Origin: Ferruginibacter sp.
GTDB lineage: Bacteria > Bacteroidota > Bacteroidia > Chitinophagales > Chitinophagaceae
NCBI GenBank assembly: GCA_016786725.1
Contig: JAEUVU010000004.1
Coordinates: 1 to 64,000 of the forward strand
Length of the DNA stretch: 64,000 nucleotides
Reading direction: 5' to 3'
The notes beneath the pieces were generated by a model. That model was not told the origin of the DNA. It worked only from the letters and a program-made list of their open reading frames with translations, and searched no databases. The translations under genes were made by a program, and so were the position numbers. Below are positions 33,676-42,993 of this stretch, in pieces. How positions within the stretch are numbered: position 1 is the stretch's first letter; each line of letters starts with the position of its first letter.

Positions 33676-35280
33676 TTAAGCTTTTGGTGCAGCAGCTAAA
33701 ATTTCTTCATTAGCGCCGCTGGCGTATTTCTCAAAATTCTTCACAAATTGTGCGGCCAGGTTTTTAGCCATCGCATCATAGGCATCTTTATCGGCCCAGG
33801 TATTGCGTGGGTTCAAAATTTCGGTTGGTGCGCCGGGGCACTCGGTTGGCATCATCATACCAAAAACAGGATGAGCTTCGTAGCTAACATTATCAAGTTT
33901 GCCTTCCAGTGCAGCAGTGATCATGGCTCTTGTATAGCTAAGCTTCATACGGCTGCCAACACCATAAGCGCCGCCGCTCCAGCCGGTGTTTATCATCCAC
34001 ACATTTACATTGTGCTCGTTCATTTTTTTACCCAGCATTTCTGCATATTGTGCAGGGTGCAGTGGTAAAAACGGTGCGCCAAAACAAGCACTAAAAGTAG
34101 ATTTCGGTTCGGTAACACCAGCTTCGGTACCGGCAACTTTTGCCGTGTAGCCGCTGATGAACTGGTACATGGCCTGGCCGGTTGTTAACTTGCTGATGGG
34201 AGGCAACACACCATACGCATCGCAGGTTAAAAAGAAAAGATTTTTAGGCGTTTTACCTATTGAAGGCTCCAGCGCATTGCTGATGAACGTCAACGGGTAA
34301 CTAACCCTGGTATTCTCAGTAATTTTTTTACTGCTGAAATCTATTTTGTTGGTGCCTTCAATAAAAGAAACATTTTCAACCAACGCACCCGGTTTAATAG
34401 CGTGATAAATTTCTGGTTCTTTCTCTTCACTCAGGTCAATACATTTAGCATAGCAGCCACCTTCAAAATTAAATACGCTGTCTTTGGTCCAGCCATGTTC
34501 ATCATCACCAATTAATTTTCTATTTGGATCAGCACTCAAAGTTGTTTTGCCGGTTCCGCTCAGGCCAAAGAATACAGCCGTATCACCATCTGCACCCATG
34601 TTGGCGCTGCAATGCATGCTTAATACATCTGCCTTGGTTGGCAGCACATAATTAAGCATAGTGAAAATGCCTTTCTTCATTTCGCCGGTGTAACCGGTAC
34701 CGCCAATTAAAATGGTTTTATGTGTAAAGCTGATAACGGCAAAGTTCTCTGCACGGGTGCCATCCACCGCAGGATCGGCTTTAAAGCTTGGTGCCTGGAT
34801 GATATGCCAGTGTGGCTCAAAATTTTCCAGGTCTGTTTCTGTTGGGCGAATGAACATATTGTAGCAAAACAAATTGCTCCAGGGGTTTTCATTGATCACA
34901 CGTAAGCGAAGCCTGTAAGCTTCTTCGGCACAGGCGTGGCAATCACGAACCCAGATTTCTTTACCACTTAAATGCGCCAGCATTTTTTCTTTAAGCGCAA
35001 AGAAATTCTTTTCTTCAAAAGGGATATTAAAATCGTTCCAGTGAACGGTGTTTTCGGTAAGGGCATCTTTTACGGTGAATTTGTCTTTAGGGCTGCGGCC
35101 GGTAAATTTTCCGGTGTTAATTAAGAGGGCTCCGGTATCATTTAAAACACCATCACCACGTTGCACAGCCTGTTCTGTTAATTGGGCCGGGCTGAGCTGG
35201 TAATTCAGGTTTTGAGTTGGGTTTAATCCCAGTTTTTTCAATGCATCCAATGGGGGGGCAATCAATGTTTGAGAAGACAT
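33676..35280 (-). CDS. pckA: Phosphoenolpyruvate carboxykinase (ATP)
   Basis: A 534-residue ATP-dependent PEP carboxykinase that converts oxaloacetate to PEP and CO2 for gluconeogenesis in the cytoplasm. Visible features are TGRSPKDKF (residues ~58-66, substrate arginine), MHCSANMG and the kinase P-loop GLSGTGKTTLS (~238-248). Others are LIGDDEHGW with metal-binding aspartates, FNFEGGCYAKCIDLS, and NTRVSYPLTFISNA. Length is normal. It is monocistronic with its own promoter and terminator. Identification is firm. Confidence 0.97.
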   Translation of the reverse strand: MSSQTLIAPPLDALKKLGLNPTQNLNYQLSPAQLTEQAVQRGDGVLNDTGALLINTGKFTGRSPKDKFTVKDALTENTVHWNDFNIPFEEKNFFALKEKMLAHLSGKEIWVRDCHACAEEAYRLRLRVINENPWSNLFCYNMFIRPTETDLENFEPHWHIIQAPSFKADPAVDGTRAENFAVISFTHKTILIGGTGYTGEMKKGIFTMLNYVLPTKADVLSMHCSANMGADGDTAVFFGLSGTGKTTLSADPNRKLIGDDEHGWTKDSVFNFEGGCYAKCIDLSEEKEPEIYHAIKPGALVENVSFIEGTNKIDFSSKKITENTRVSYPLTFISNALEPSIGKTPKNLFFLTCDAYGVLPPISKLTTGQAMYQFISGYTAKVAGTEAGVTEPKSTFSACFGAPFLPLHPAQYAEMLGKKMNEHNVNVWMINTGWSGGAYGVGSRMKLSYTRAMITAALEGKLDNVSYEAHPVFGMMMPTECPGAPTEILNPRNTWADKDAYDAMAKNLAAQFVKNFEKYASGANEEILAAAPKA

Positions 35281-35315
35281 AGCAAGTATAATTTTAAGTT
35301 ACGCAATCGTTGGTG

Positions 35316-35323
35316 CAAAGGTA
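35316..35323 (-). promoter_or_regulatory. Candidate pckA -7 box (TACCTTTG)
   Basis: The minus strand reads TACCTTTG, matching TAnnTTTG, 36 bases upstream of the pckA ATG. A convincing -33 TTG is not seen at the usual distance. Confidence 0.45.
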
Positions 35324-35526
35324 GGTAATTGTGTTTTTAAAAAGGTATTTCAAGCAACACATATTTAAAAAGGCTAAGCTGAAAATGCGGGATAATTTAT
35401 AAACATCAAGTATTAAGTTGATTTATTGAAAAAGTTTTAATAATGGGCGTAGAAATTTGATAATGTTGATTTTGGCTTACTCAGAAAGGCCAGGAAATTT
35501 GCTTCGCAAATCAAAATAGTTTGTTA

Positions 35527-35584
35527 GCCACGAATGGCACGAATTAACACGAATTATTAGTGCCCATTCGTGTCAATCGTGGGC
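35527..35584. repeat. Imperfect inverted repeat built from CACGAATT units
   Basis: GCCACGAATGGCACGAAT on the left matches, as an imperfect reverse complement, ATTCGTGTCAATCGTGGGC on the right (35566-35584). A further CACGAATT lies in between, and an A-rich run follows. Copies of CACGAATT also occur at 1102-1136. It is in the 394-base gene-free spacer 35281-35674 between divergent pckA and the aminopeptidase gene. The rest of the spacer is AT-rich with no gene. Confidence 0.6.
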
Positions 35585-35674
35585 AAAAAAAGAAATCCCT
35601 GCGGATTTGATGCCGATGGTTTAAAACAGAACAGTTTGTAGCACTTTCACTATATTGCAGCATAAACCATAATC

Positions 35675-36964
35675 ATGAAATATCTTCCCCTCAACCCCGA
35701 AATATTCGTTCAAAACCGCCAGCGTTTTGTAGAAAGAATGGAAAAGAATTCTATCGCCATTTTTAACAGCAATGATGAATTGCCAACCAATGCCGACCAG
35801 TTGTTTAAGTTCAAACAAAACTCTGATCTTTTCTGGTTAACCGGTATTGAGCAGGAAGATAGTATGCTGGTATTATTTCCAGATAATCCTGATCCAAAAT
35901 ATCGTGAAGTATTGGTTTTGGTTCGTCCTAACGAGTTGAAAGAAAAATGGGATGGGCATAGGTTGAGGGCAAATGAGGCAACTGAAATCTCGGGCATTAA
36001 AACAATTGTGTGGTTAGATACACTGGATGGTTTGTTACAACCCTGGATACATTTAGCTGATACCATTTATTTAAACAGCAATGAAAATGACCGCAAGGCA
36101 AACTTAGTTCCGGTACGGGATTATCGTTATGCTGAAATGATGAAGCAACGTTATCCGCTGCATAATTATAAACGCAGCGCCAGGATCATGAAAGACCTGC
36201 GTGCAATAAAAACGGCGCTGGAAGTTGAAGTGATGCAAAAAGCAATTGATATTACCGATATCACTTTCAGGAGGTTGATGCAGATCATACAGCCGGGTAT
36301 TATGGAGTATGAAATTGAAGCAGAGATATATCATTCATTTTTATCGCAAAGAGCAACCGGTCCGGCTTATGGCAGTATCATCGCCAGCGGCGACAGGGCA
36401 CGTACATTGCATTATGTAGAGAACAGCCGTGAGTGTAAAGACGGCGAATTGATACTAATGGATTTTGGTGCAGAGTATGGTAATTATTGTGCCGATCTTA
36501 CACGTACCATACCTGTGAACGGCAAATTCACCCGCAGGCAAAAAACAGTTTACAATGCCTGCCTGCATTTACACCAATATGCTGCCAGCATTTTAAAACC
36601 AGGCATCAGCATTGTTGATTACACAGAAAAGATCGGTGACGAAGCAACAGTTGTTTTTCAAAAAATAGGATTGCTTAAAAAAAGCGACATTAAAAATGAA
36701 GACCCGGAAAACAGGGCTTACCGCAAGTATTTATATCATGGCATTTCTCATCATTTAGGTATTGATGTGCATGACCTGGGTACAAGAACCGCTCCTGTAA
36801 AGGCTGGTATGGTATTTACCATTGAGCCCGGTATTTATATTGAAGAAGAACAAATGGGCATCAGGATCGAGAATAATTTCTGGATAACCCGTAACGGCAA
36901 TAAAGACCTCATGAAGAATATCCCTATTACGGTTGAGGAGATTGAAGCCTATATGAAAAAGTGA
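35675..36964 (+). CDS. pepP: Xaa-Pro aminopeptidase (M24B)
   Basis: A 429-residue cytoplasmic metallopeptidase that removes N-terminal residues preceding proline. The N-terminal creatinase-like domain (residues ~5-130) includes FLFWLTGIEQEDS-like sequence. The pita-bread fold carries the five metal ligands: two Asp in LMDFGAEYGNYCADLTRT (~270), His in YHGISHHLGIDVHD (~356), Glu in FTIEPGIYI (~388) and Glu in GIRIENNFW (~400). There is no signal peptide. It is divergent from pckA and not tightly linked to the downstream gene. The symbol follows the usual assignment of this family. Confidence 0.93.
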   Translation: MKYLPLNPEIFVQNRQRFVERMEKNSIAIFNSNDELPTNADQLFKFKQNSDLFWLTGIEQEDSMLVLFPDNPDPKYREVLVLVRPNELKEKWDGHRLRANEATEISGIKTIVWLDTLDGLLQPWIHLADTIYLNSNENDRKANLVPVRDYRYAEMMKQRYPLHNYKRSARIMKDLRAIKTALEVEVMQKAIDITDITFRRLMQIIQPGIMEYEIEAEIYHSFLSQRATGPAYGSIIASGDRARTLHYVENSRECKDGELILMDFGAEYGNYCADLTRTIPVNGKFTRRQKTVYNACLHLHQYAASILKPGISIVDYTEKIGDEATVVFQKIGLLKKSDIKNEDPENRAYRKYLYHGISHHLGIDVHDLGTRTAPVKAGMVFTIEPGIYIEEEQMGIRIENNFWITRNGNKDLMKNIPITVEEIEAYMKK

Positions 36965-37054
36965 GGGCGATAAAGATCCAGGCATTTAAAAAGTCTTTAA
37001 AAACATAGCTTAATCGTCTGTCGTCAGTTGCCTGTCGTCCGCCGTCATTACAAC

Positions 37055-37825
37055 ATGAAACAAATCCCCAATATTTTTACACTGATTAATCTCTTCTTAG
37101 GTTGTATTGCCATTGTTTTTGCTTTGCAAACAGAAACCATTTCCATTTATGTGGGCGATGATCTCACATCTCATTATAATATTCCTGAAAAATTAGCTAT
37201 TGCATCCTATTTTATTTTTGCAGCCGCTGTAGTAGATTTTTTAGATGGCTTTGTTGCACGTTTGCTTAAAGCAACATCCGAAATGGGCAAACAGCTTGAT
37301 TCGTTAAGTGATGTGGTTAGCTTTGGTGTGGCGCCATCTGTAATTTTATATCAATTGCTTAAGATCAGTTTTATTAAAGAAGAAGCAGGCCTCGAAACTT
37401 CGATAGCCTGGCTTTTGCCGGCTTTTATAGTTGCCTGTGCAGGTGCTTACCGGTTGGCAAGATTCAATATTGATACTTCACAATCGTACGGGTTTAAAGG
37501 GGTGCCTGTACCGGCTGCCGGTTTATTCATTGCATCATTTCCACTCATTTTACATTTCGGAAACGATTATATAAATGTAAATGACTGGCTTACTAATAAA
37601 TGGGTGTTGTATGGTGTGATTGTTTTGATCAGCTTACTGATGGTTTCTACTTTACCATTAATGGCATTGAAGTTTAAAGACCTCTCAATCAAAAACAACA
37701 TACCTAAATTTATTTTGGTTGCAATAGCAATTGTTGCTGCATTCATTTTTCACTGGCTGGCGGTACCAATTGTGTTTATCGTTTACATTATTTTATCTTT
37801 GCTTTTCAAACAACCATCACCATGA
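37055..37825 (+). CDS. pssA: CDP-diacylglycerol-serine O-phosphatidyltransferase
   Basis: A 256-residue integral membrane enzyme making phosphatidylserine, precursor of phosphatidylethanolamine. The CDP-alcohol phosphotransferase signature is clear at residues ~61-86: DG..AR...........D...D in DFLDGFVARLLKATSEMGKQ followed by LDSLSDVVSFG. Several hydrophobic helices follow, and the C-terminus is ILSLLFKQPSP. The ATG at 37055 gives the typical MKQIPNIFTLINLFLG start; a longer frame has no support. Its last four bases overlap the purS start. Confidence 0.94.
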   Translation: MKQIPNIFTLINLFLGCIAIVFALQTETISIYVGDDLTSHYNIPEKLAIASYFIFAAAVVDFLDGFVARLLKATSEMGKQLDSLSDVVSFGVAPSVILYQLLKISFIKEEAGLETSIAWLLPAFIVACAGAYRLARFNIDTSQSYGFKGVPVPAAGLFIASFPLILHFGNDYINVNDWLTNKWVLYGVIVLISLLMVSTLPLMALKFKDLSIKNNIPKFILVAIAIVAAFIFHWLAVPIVFIVYIILSLLFKQPSP

Positions 37826-38067
37826 TATTTACTGTTCAGATAAAAGTTATGCCGCTAAAGGATTTGTTAGACCCACAAGGCAAAGCGGTAATGGGAGGCT
37901 TACAGAATTTAGGATTGAATAATGTTACCGATGTTCGTATTGGTAAGCACATTGACCTGCAGATAGATGCTGAAACCAAAGAAACAGCACAATCAATTGC
38001 AGAAGATGCTGCGAAGAAATTGCTGGCTAATCCGGTGATGGAAGTGTATGAGATTACAGTTAACTAG
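37822..38067 (+). CDS. purS: Phosphoribosylformylglycinamidine synthase subunit PurS
   Basis: An 81-residue small subunit of the PurSQL complex in step 4 of purine synthesis. It shows the family pattern: an N-terminal beta-strand (FTVQIKVMPLKDLLDPQGKA), VMGGLQNLGLNNVTDVRIGK, and the C-terminal AAKKLLANPVMEVYEI. PurS holds PurL and PurQ together so ammonia can be channelled. It overlaps the pssA stop by four bases (ATGA), implying coupled translation. purL and purQ are not in the window. Confidence 0.92.
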   Translation: MIFTVQIKVMPLKDLLDPQGKAVMGGLQNLGLNNVTDVRIGKHIDLQIDAETKETAQSIAEDAAKKLLANPVMEVYEITVN

Positions 38068-38111
38068 TTTATAAGTTTATAGGTTGAAAAGGTTTGGGTC
38101 TAGTTAACTTA

Positions 38112-38152
38112 TTAACCTTTCAACTTTTCAACTTTTCAACTCTTTCAACCAA
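38112..38152. repeat. Short TTTCAACTTTTCAAC direct repeats
   Basis: Several imperfect direct copies of TTTCAACTTTTCAAC lie before the rsmI ATG. An inverted GGTTGAAAAGG lies just upstream at 38081-38091 and could pair with one of them. It is another AT-rich dispersed-repeat patch of unknown role. Confidence 0.5.
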
Positions 38153-38154
38153 CT

Positions 38155-38823
38155 ATGCTCTACCTCATTCCATCCCCCATCGGCAACCTTGCAGATATCA
38201 CTTTCAGGGCAGTGGATATTTTAAAATCGGTTGACCTTATCCTTGCAGAAGACACACGCACTTCATCGGTCCTCTTAAATCATTACCAGGTTCAAAAACC
38301 TATCACGCCTTATCACCAGCATAACGAACATAAAATACTTACTCATCTTACAGAACAACTGGCAGCCGGTAAAACCATGGCCCTGCTTACCGATGCAGGC
38401 ACACCCGGTATCAGCGACCCTGCTTTTTTACTGGTAAGGGAGTGCATCAAAAACAATATCGGCGTTGAATGTTTGCCCGGTGCCACTGCCTTTGTACCGG
38501 CGCTTGTAAACAGCGGACTGCCTATCAACAGTTTTTGTTTTGAAGGATTTCTTCCTTTAAAAAAAGGCAGGCAAACCACGATGAAAAAACTGGCAACGGA
38601 AGAACGTACCATGGTTTTTTATGAAAGCCCTATGCGGCTGGTGAAAACACTGAACGAGTTCATACAATACTTTGGTGCAGAAAGGCAATGCTGTGTTAGC
38701 CGTGAGCTCACTAAAAAGTTTGAAGAGAATGCAAGGGGAACTTTGCAGGAAGTACATGATCATTTTAATGCAAAAACCGTAAAAGGCGAGATCGTAATTG
38801 TGGTTGCAGGCAAAGATGATTAA
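38155..38823 (+). CDS. rsmI: 16S rRNA (cytidine1402-2'-O)-methyltransferase
   Basis: A 222-residue SAM-dependent tetrapyrrole-methylase-fold enzyme that 2'-O-methylates C1402 at the decoding centre. Visible features are LIPSPIGNLADITFRA (residues ~4-19), LAEDTRTSSVLLNHY, LLTDAGTPGISDPAFLLV, LPGATAFVPALVNSGLP, and VFYESPMRL. It is shorter than the Escherichia coli protein, lacking its C-terminal extension, as seen in Bacteroidota. A terminator follows directly. Confidence 0.94.
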   Translation: MLYLIPSPIGNLADITFRAVDILKSVDLILAEDTRTSSVLLNHYQVQKPITPYHQHNEHKILTHLTEQLAAGKTMALLTDAGTPGISDPAFLLVRECIKNNIGVECLPGATAFVPALVNSGLPINSFCFEGFLPLKKGRQTTMKKLATEERTMVFYESPMRLVKTLNEFIQYFGAERQCCVSRELTKKFEENARGTLQEVHDHFNAKTVKGEIVIVVAGKDD

Positions 38824-38828
38824 GCTGA

Positions 38829-38855
38829 TGCCGTATTTTTACGGCTGTGTTTTTC
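38829..38855 (+). terminator. rsmI terminator
   Basis: GCCGTA (38830-38835) and TACGGC (38840-38845) form a hairpin with a TTTT loop, followed by TGTGTTTTT. It closes the housekeeping block before the injection-system genes. Confidence 0.65.
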
Positions 38856-38913
38856 AGATAATGATAATTTAACGCGTTCTTTTTCAAAAATTTTTCACCG
38901 CTTATTTTTTATA

Positions 38914-38938
38914 CAAATGCATACCAGTTAAGCATTTG
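38914..38938. promoter_or_regulatory. Inverted repeat upstream of the injection-system operon
   Basis: CAAATGC (38914-38920) and GCATTTG (38932-38938) are inverted copies with an 11-base spacer, in the gene-free spacer 38824-39113 ahead of the first injection-system gene. The second half contains TTTG, and TAACTTTT at 38964, one mismatch from a -7 box, lies 25 bases further on. It is a candidate operator-promoter for the locus, but the spacing is longer than usual. Confidence 0.35.
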
Positions 38939-39113
38939 AACAGGCCATACTTTTCAATAGAGATAACTTTTTTCATACTGGTTTAAAAAACTACCACTTT
39001 AGGGTATTGACAATGCTTTTTTATTTTGCTAAAATTGTAGAACAATAAGAAATTTTCAGTTTCCTATCTAATTACCCCCTACTTCCCGCAAACCGCATTT
39101 TAAAATTTGTAAA

Positions 39114-39710
39114 GTGATACACGAAACTTTAAAATTCCTCAGTGAGGAAGTGAATAAGTATTTGTCCTTAAAGATGGGCGTGCTGGCCGAACCCCGGCTA
39201 AAGATCGGGAATGTTTCGCTTGCACTGGATAATACATTAACGGGAGAAAATTCACTTGCCGGCAAAGCCATATTGTCATTGGTAAATGTAGAGGAAGATA
39301 AGGTTGCCAAACAGCAGGAGAATTATGCCCGCAGCGATTCATCAACAGTTTATAAAAGCCCTCCATTGTATCTCAACCTGTATGTTTTGTTCTCTGTCAA
39401 CAAACCGGAGTACGATGATTGCTTGCAATGGCTGGGGCATATCATGCAGTTCTTTCAGCACCAGCAGGTGTTTACGCCCATTACACATCCCAACCTGGAT
39501 CCAAAAATTCCGAAAGTCGTGATAGACCTGTTCTCATTGAATTTTGAACAGGTGAATCATTTGTGGAGTACGCTGGGCGGTAAATACATGCCATCAGTAT
39601 TGTATAAAATACGGCAGATATCAGTTGATGAGAACCTGACAGTAAGTGAAAGCGGCTTTATTAAAACAATTCAACTTAACGAAAAAATGAAAACGGCAGT
39701 AAGTGAATGA
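39114..39710 (+). CDS. eCIS cap / tube-terminator protein (DUF4255, Pvc16-like)
   Basis: A 198-residue DUF4255 protein. The first in-frame start is GTG at 39114 (MIHETLKFLSEEVNKYLSLK), followed by the family-typical VSLALDNTLTGENS and YLNLYVLFSVNKPEYDDCLQWLGH. DUF4255 proteins (Afp16/Pvc16 relatives) cap the distal end of tube and sheath in extracellular contractile injection systems and end assembly. It opens the structural operon; the next gene overlaps by four bases (ATGA). A non-ATG start may keep expression low, which suits a protein used in few copies per particle. Family identification is good; the role is from homologous systems. Confidence 0.88.
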   Translation: MIHETLKFLSEEVNKYLSLKMGVLAEPRLKIGNVSLALDNTLTGENSLAGKAILSLVNVEEDKVAKQQENYARSDSSTVYKSPPLYLNLYVLFSVNKPEYDDCLQWLGHIMQFFQHQQVFTPITHPNLDPKIPKVVIDLFSLNFEQVNHLWSTLGGKYMPSVLYKIRQISVDENLTVSESGFIKTIQLNEKMKTAVSE

Positions 39711-40969
39711 CAACGGCCTATAAAATATTATTTGCTATTGATCTGCAGAATGAATACTATGCAAATGGCAAATGTAATGATATAAGCATCATACCATCTG
39801 CAGATACAGCCTTGTTGTTAAAGAACAGGCAGATGCTGTACAGGATGGTGGGCAATAAATTTGTAGTACTGATAAAAGTAAATGACAGCAGCGCCGGTAC
39901 AGATGCAGATAAGCCATTTGTATCGCTGAGTGCAGATGAAAAATATGTTTTCTTTTTACAGCTTGAAAAACCGGTATTTACTACCATCACCAATATTGAT
40001 TTTGATTTGTTTTCCGGTCATCGTTTTTATTTCTCAAATATTTTTGAAACGAAGGTTGGAACAAGACTTCACCTTTCGGCCCCAACAGATGCATACGACA
40101 ATGCGATCGCTTATAAACCCGGTGATATGGTAAACAATGCTACGGCCACTGTATTTGAATGTATCAGGTCAACCACCGGTAATAATACCGGCAATGCAGC
40201 ATTTTGGTTTAACCGTGGCGAAAATACTTTCGCCACAAAAAAAGATATGTATCCTTTCATTACCAGGGTTACAAATTTTAAAGCTAAGACAGCGGCAACA
40301 TTTTTTAATGTCAAAGTGTTTGCTTTTAATCCGGCAACCGGGCTGTATGATAAAGCAGTAAAAATAAAGAACGATGAAATCAATGCAGGTTCAATACCAA
40401 CAAAAAACGTGCAGGTAGATATGTCGGCCCTCGTACATGGCAGGTATGTTATTAAAATCAATGGTGAAGATCATGAAAGTGGAACGGATGCCGCAGGTGA
40501 CCCGATTCCGTTTTATTTAAGTGATGAAGTAGTGAACAGCAATTATTTTGGTGTGGTTGAAGTATTCAACCACAATGCAGCCGATGCAGATTTCTCCTTG
40601 CTGGATTCAAGCGGAAAAGTAAAAGATACAATTAACGGCATGGGAAAATCTGTATGGCTCAATTACATCATACAGTTTGCCGGCAAAATGGCCACCTGGA
40701 AATATATTGTGCGTACCGGAAAAGTTATTTCAATTGAAGATGAAACCGCTGTTTACAGTTTTGCAAAAACAACTGTGGATCAGCAGGATATTTTTGAAAG
40801 CAATATACCCATCAGGCTGAGCGAAAAGCCTGTTATGTTCGATTTGCTGCTCACCAATGCGGTAAGCAGTCAGCCACCACCGGCGCCCAATCCCGATCCG
40901 CAGGTTACGGGCATTATAAGTCGCAACACCAGCAACGATTACTACTGTACTATTTATCTGAATTATTAA
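39707..40969 (+). CDS. eCIS-associated protein with chitin-binding-like motif (unknown role)
   Basis: A 420-residue protein without a signal peptide, located between the cap gene and the sheath gene and overlapping the cap gene by four bases. Residues ~130-170 contain YDNAIAYKPGDMVNN then TVFECIRSTTGNN and AAFWF. This follows the Y..G..V...Y.C........W layout of chitin-binding type 3/CBM5/12 modules, but with phenylalanine-tryptophan-phenylalanine at the end. The remainder is beta-rich with no recognised domain. It could be a cap adaptor linking the cap to the tube or sheath, by analogy with the second cap-associated protein reported for AlgoCIS, or a glycan-binding part at the distal end. 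I do not recognise the family. Confidence 0.6.
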   Translation: MTTAYKILFAIDLQNEYYANGKCNDISIIPSADTALLLKNRQMLYRMVGNKFVVLIKVNDSSAGTDADKPFVSLSADEKYVFFLQLEKPVFTTITNIDFDLFSGHRFYFSNIFETKVGTRLHLSAPTDAYDNAIAYKPGDMVNNATATVFECIRSTTGNNTGNAAFWFNRGENTFATKKDMYPFITRVTNFKAKTAATFFNVKVFAFNPATGLYDKAVKIKNDEINAGSIPTKNVQVDMSALVHGRYVIKINGEDHESGTDAAGDPIPFYLSDEVVNSNYFGVVEVFNHNAADADFSLLDSSGKVKDTINGMGKSVWLNYIIQFAGKMATWKYIVRTGKVISIEDETAVYSFAKTTVDQQDIFESNIPIRLSEKPVMFDLLLTNAVSSQPPPAPNPDPQVTGIISRNTSNDYYCTIYLNY

Positions 40970-40987
40970 ACTTTTAAATTAAAAAAA

Positions 40988-42934
40988 ATGGCAACCACTT
41001 ACAAAACTCCCGGTGTGTTTGTAGAAGAAATTCCCAAACTGCCCCCGTCGGTAGCCCAGGTTGAAACTGCATTACCTGCATTTGTAGGCTATACAGAAAC
41101 GGCACTGGATGAAACTACCGGCGAAATTCTTACCAATAAACCCAAACGGATCGGATCATTGGTAGAATATGAACAGTTCTTTGGAGCAGGCCCTTCGCCC
41201 AATGTAACTGCTGTAAATATTGACAGCAGCAACAATTTCACCTCAGCCACCGTAACCAATACTTTTTTCATGTACGATTCGCTGCGTATGTTTTATGCAA
41301 ACGGCGGCGGCGATTGTTATATTGTATCCATCGGCAAAAGCAACAGCAGTACAACAGTAGCCGGTACAGATTTTTTGGCAGGTATTGATGAACTGCGTAA
41401 AGAGGATGCCCCGACAATTATTTTATTTCCGGATGCTGTTACTTTAAGCGATAGCGATATTGCAACAGTACAACAGGCTGCGCTTTTACAATGTGCCGAC
41501 CTGCAGGACCGTGTGGGCCTTTTTGATGTAAAGCAGGATGATACGCTGGGCACCAATTTCAGGAATAATATCGGCATCAATAACCTGAAATACGGAGCAG
41601 TTTATTCTCCCTGGTTAAAAGTTAACCTGCCCAAAACCATCCGCTATACCGATGTGGAGAGTGTAATAAAAAGGGCCGGCATTTCGGTTCCGCTTTCGGG
41701 CCTTACAACTGATCCTGACGTGCAAACCATCATTGCCGAACTGGAAATGGCTTATGCAGATCATGAAAATGTAACCAACAAAACAATCGCATTAAACGGG
41801 CCTAATGGAAATTTAGCCGATGGCTTTAATGCATTGGTTGCAACTTTTAATGGTGTTGGAGGCAACAGCAATGCAAACCTCCGGGCCATTTTCGATTATG
41901 TTTTCAGCATTGGTACACAGCTTGAAGATTTTATTAATGGCGGGGCAGGCGATGTAATTTCATTGCCTGTTTTTCTCACAGCTACCGAAGCGGCGGTTGT
42001 TTCCAATTTCGATCCGGTGTTTGCCAACCTGGCCGCACTTGACCTGGAAGTAGAAGGGGATATAACCGGTGGCGGATATACAGCTGCTGATTTTGCAGGC
42101 GCTGTAACAGCAGCCGACTGGCCGCTTGCAGGTGTGGCAGCAGTAGCAACATCGCTTATCAGCGAAACCAATAACGATAACAGGAGGATTGCCGCAGTAA
42201 ATCTGGTACAGCCCATGTTTGATGAGATCAATACGGCCTATCAACTGCTGATTGTAAACACGGCAGCTTCTTACACAAAAACGCTGGATGATTCACTGGC
42301 TTTAGCTTTTCCGGTTTACAAAACCATTATTACCGGTGTTGGCAATAGCATGACCGTGATGCCCCCAAGTGGTGCAGTTGCCGGTGTGTATGCACTTACC
42401 GACCGTACACGTGGCGTGTGGAAAGCCCCTGCCAACGTGAGTTTGAACAATGTACTGGCTCCCGAAACAGTGTTCACTGCAACTCAACTGGATAACCTGA
42501 ATGTGGATGCAGTAGCAGGCAAATCAGTAAATGCCATACGCTACTTTACAGGCAAAGGCACATTGGTATTTGGTGCAAGAACGCTTGCAGGCAATGACAA
42601 TGAATGGCGCTATGTTCCCGTTCGCCGCTTCTTTAATATGGTGGAAGAAAGCTGTAAAAAATCTACCGAGCCATTTGTGTTTGAACCCAATGATGCAAAT
42701 ACCTGGGTGAAGATACAGGGCATGATAGAAAATTTTCTTACCACTTTATGGAGACAGGGCGCTTTGCAGGGTGTTAAACCAGAGCATGCATTTTATGTGG
42801 CTGTAGGCCTGGGCAAAACCATGACCTCGCTTGACATACTGGAAGGAAGACTGATCGTTGAAATTGGTATGGCCGTTGTTCGCCCTGCCGAATTCATCAT
42901 CCTGCGTTTCTCTCACAAACTGGCTGAAAGTTAG
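40988..42934 (+). CDS. eCIS contractile sheath protein (Pvc2-like)
   Basis: A 648-residue phage-tail-sheath family protein. The N-terminus TTYKTPGVFVEEIPKLPPSV is the diagnostic sheath signature. The C-terminal domain shows TDRTRGVWKAPANVSLN, NAIRYFTGKGTLVFGARTL, FVFEPNDANTWVKI and WRQGALQGVKPEHAFYV, typical of the part that interlocks neighbouring subunits. The middle (~250-450) is a longer, less conserved insertion, probably surface-exposed. Only one sheath gene is present, unlike the three of PVC. It has an A-rich leader before the ATG, favourable for strong translation in Bacteroidota, as expected for the most abundant component. Confidence 0.95.
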   Translation: MATTYKTPGVFVEEIPKLPPSVAQVETALPAFVGYTETALDETTGEILTNKPKRIGSLVEYEQFFGAGPSPNVTAVNIDSSNNFTSATVTNTFFMYDSLRMFYANGGGDCYIVSIGKSNSSTTVAGTDFLAGIDELRKEDAPTIILFPDAVTLSDSDIATVQQAALLQCADLQDRVGLFDVKQDDTLGTNFRNNIGINNLKYGAVYSPWLKVNLPKTIRYTDVESVIKRAGISVPLSGLTTDPDVQTIIAELEMAYADHENVTNKTIALNGPNGNLADGFNALVATFNGVGGNSNANLRAIFDYVFSIGTQLEDFINGGAGDVISLPVFLTATEAAVVSNFDPVFANLAALDLEVEGDITGGGYTAADFAGAVTAADWPLAGVAAVATSLISETNNDNRRIAAVNLVQPMFDEINTAYQLLIVNTAASYTKTLDDSLALAFPVYKTIITGVGNSMTVMPPSGAVAGVYALTDRTRGVWKAPANVSLNNVLAPETVFTATQLDNLNVDAVAGKSVNAIRYFTGKGTLVFGARTLAGNDNEWRYVPVRRFFNMVEESCKKSTEPFVFEPNDANTWVKIQGMIENFLTTLWRQGALQGVKPEHAFYVAVGLGKTMTSLDILEGRLIVEIGMAVVRPAEFIILRFSHKLAES

Positions 42935-42993
42935 TAGTTGCGGATCTTTTAAAATTTAACCAATAACAATTTTCATTTTTAAAATAAAAAATT

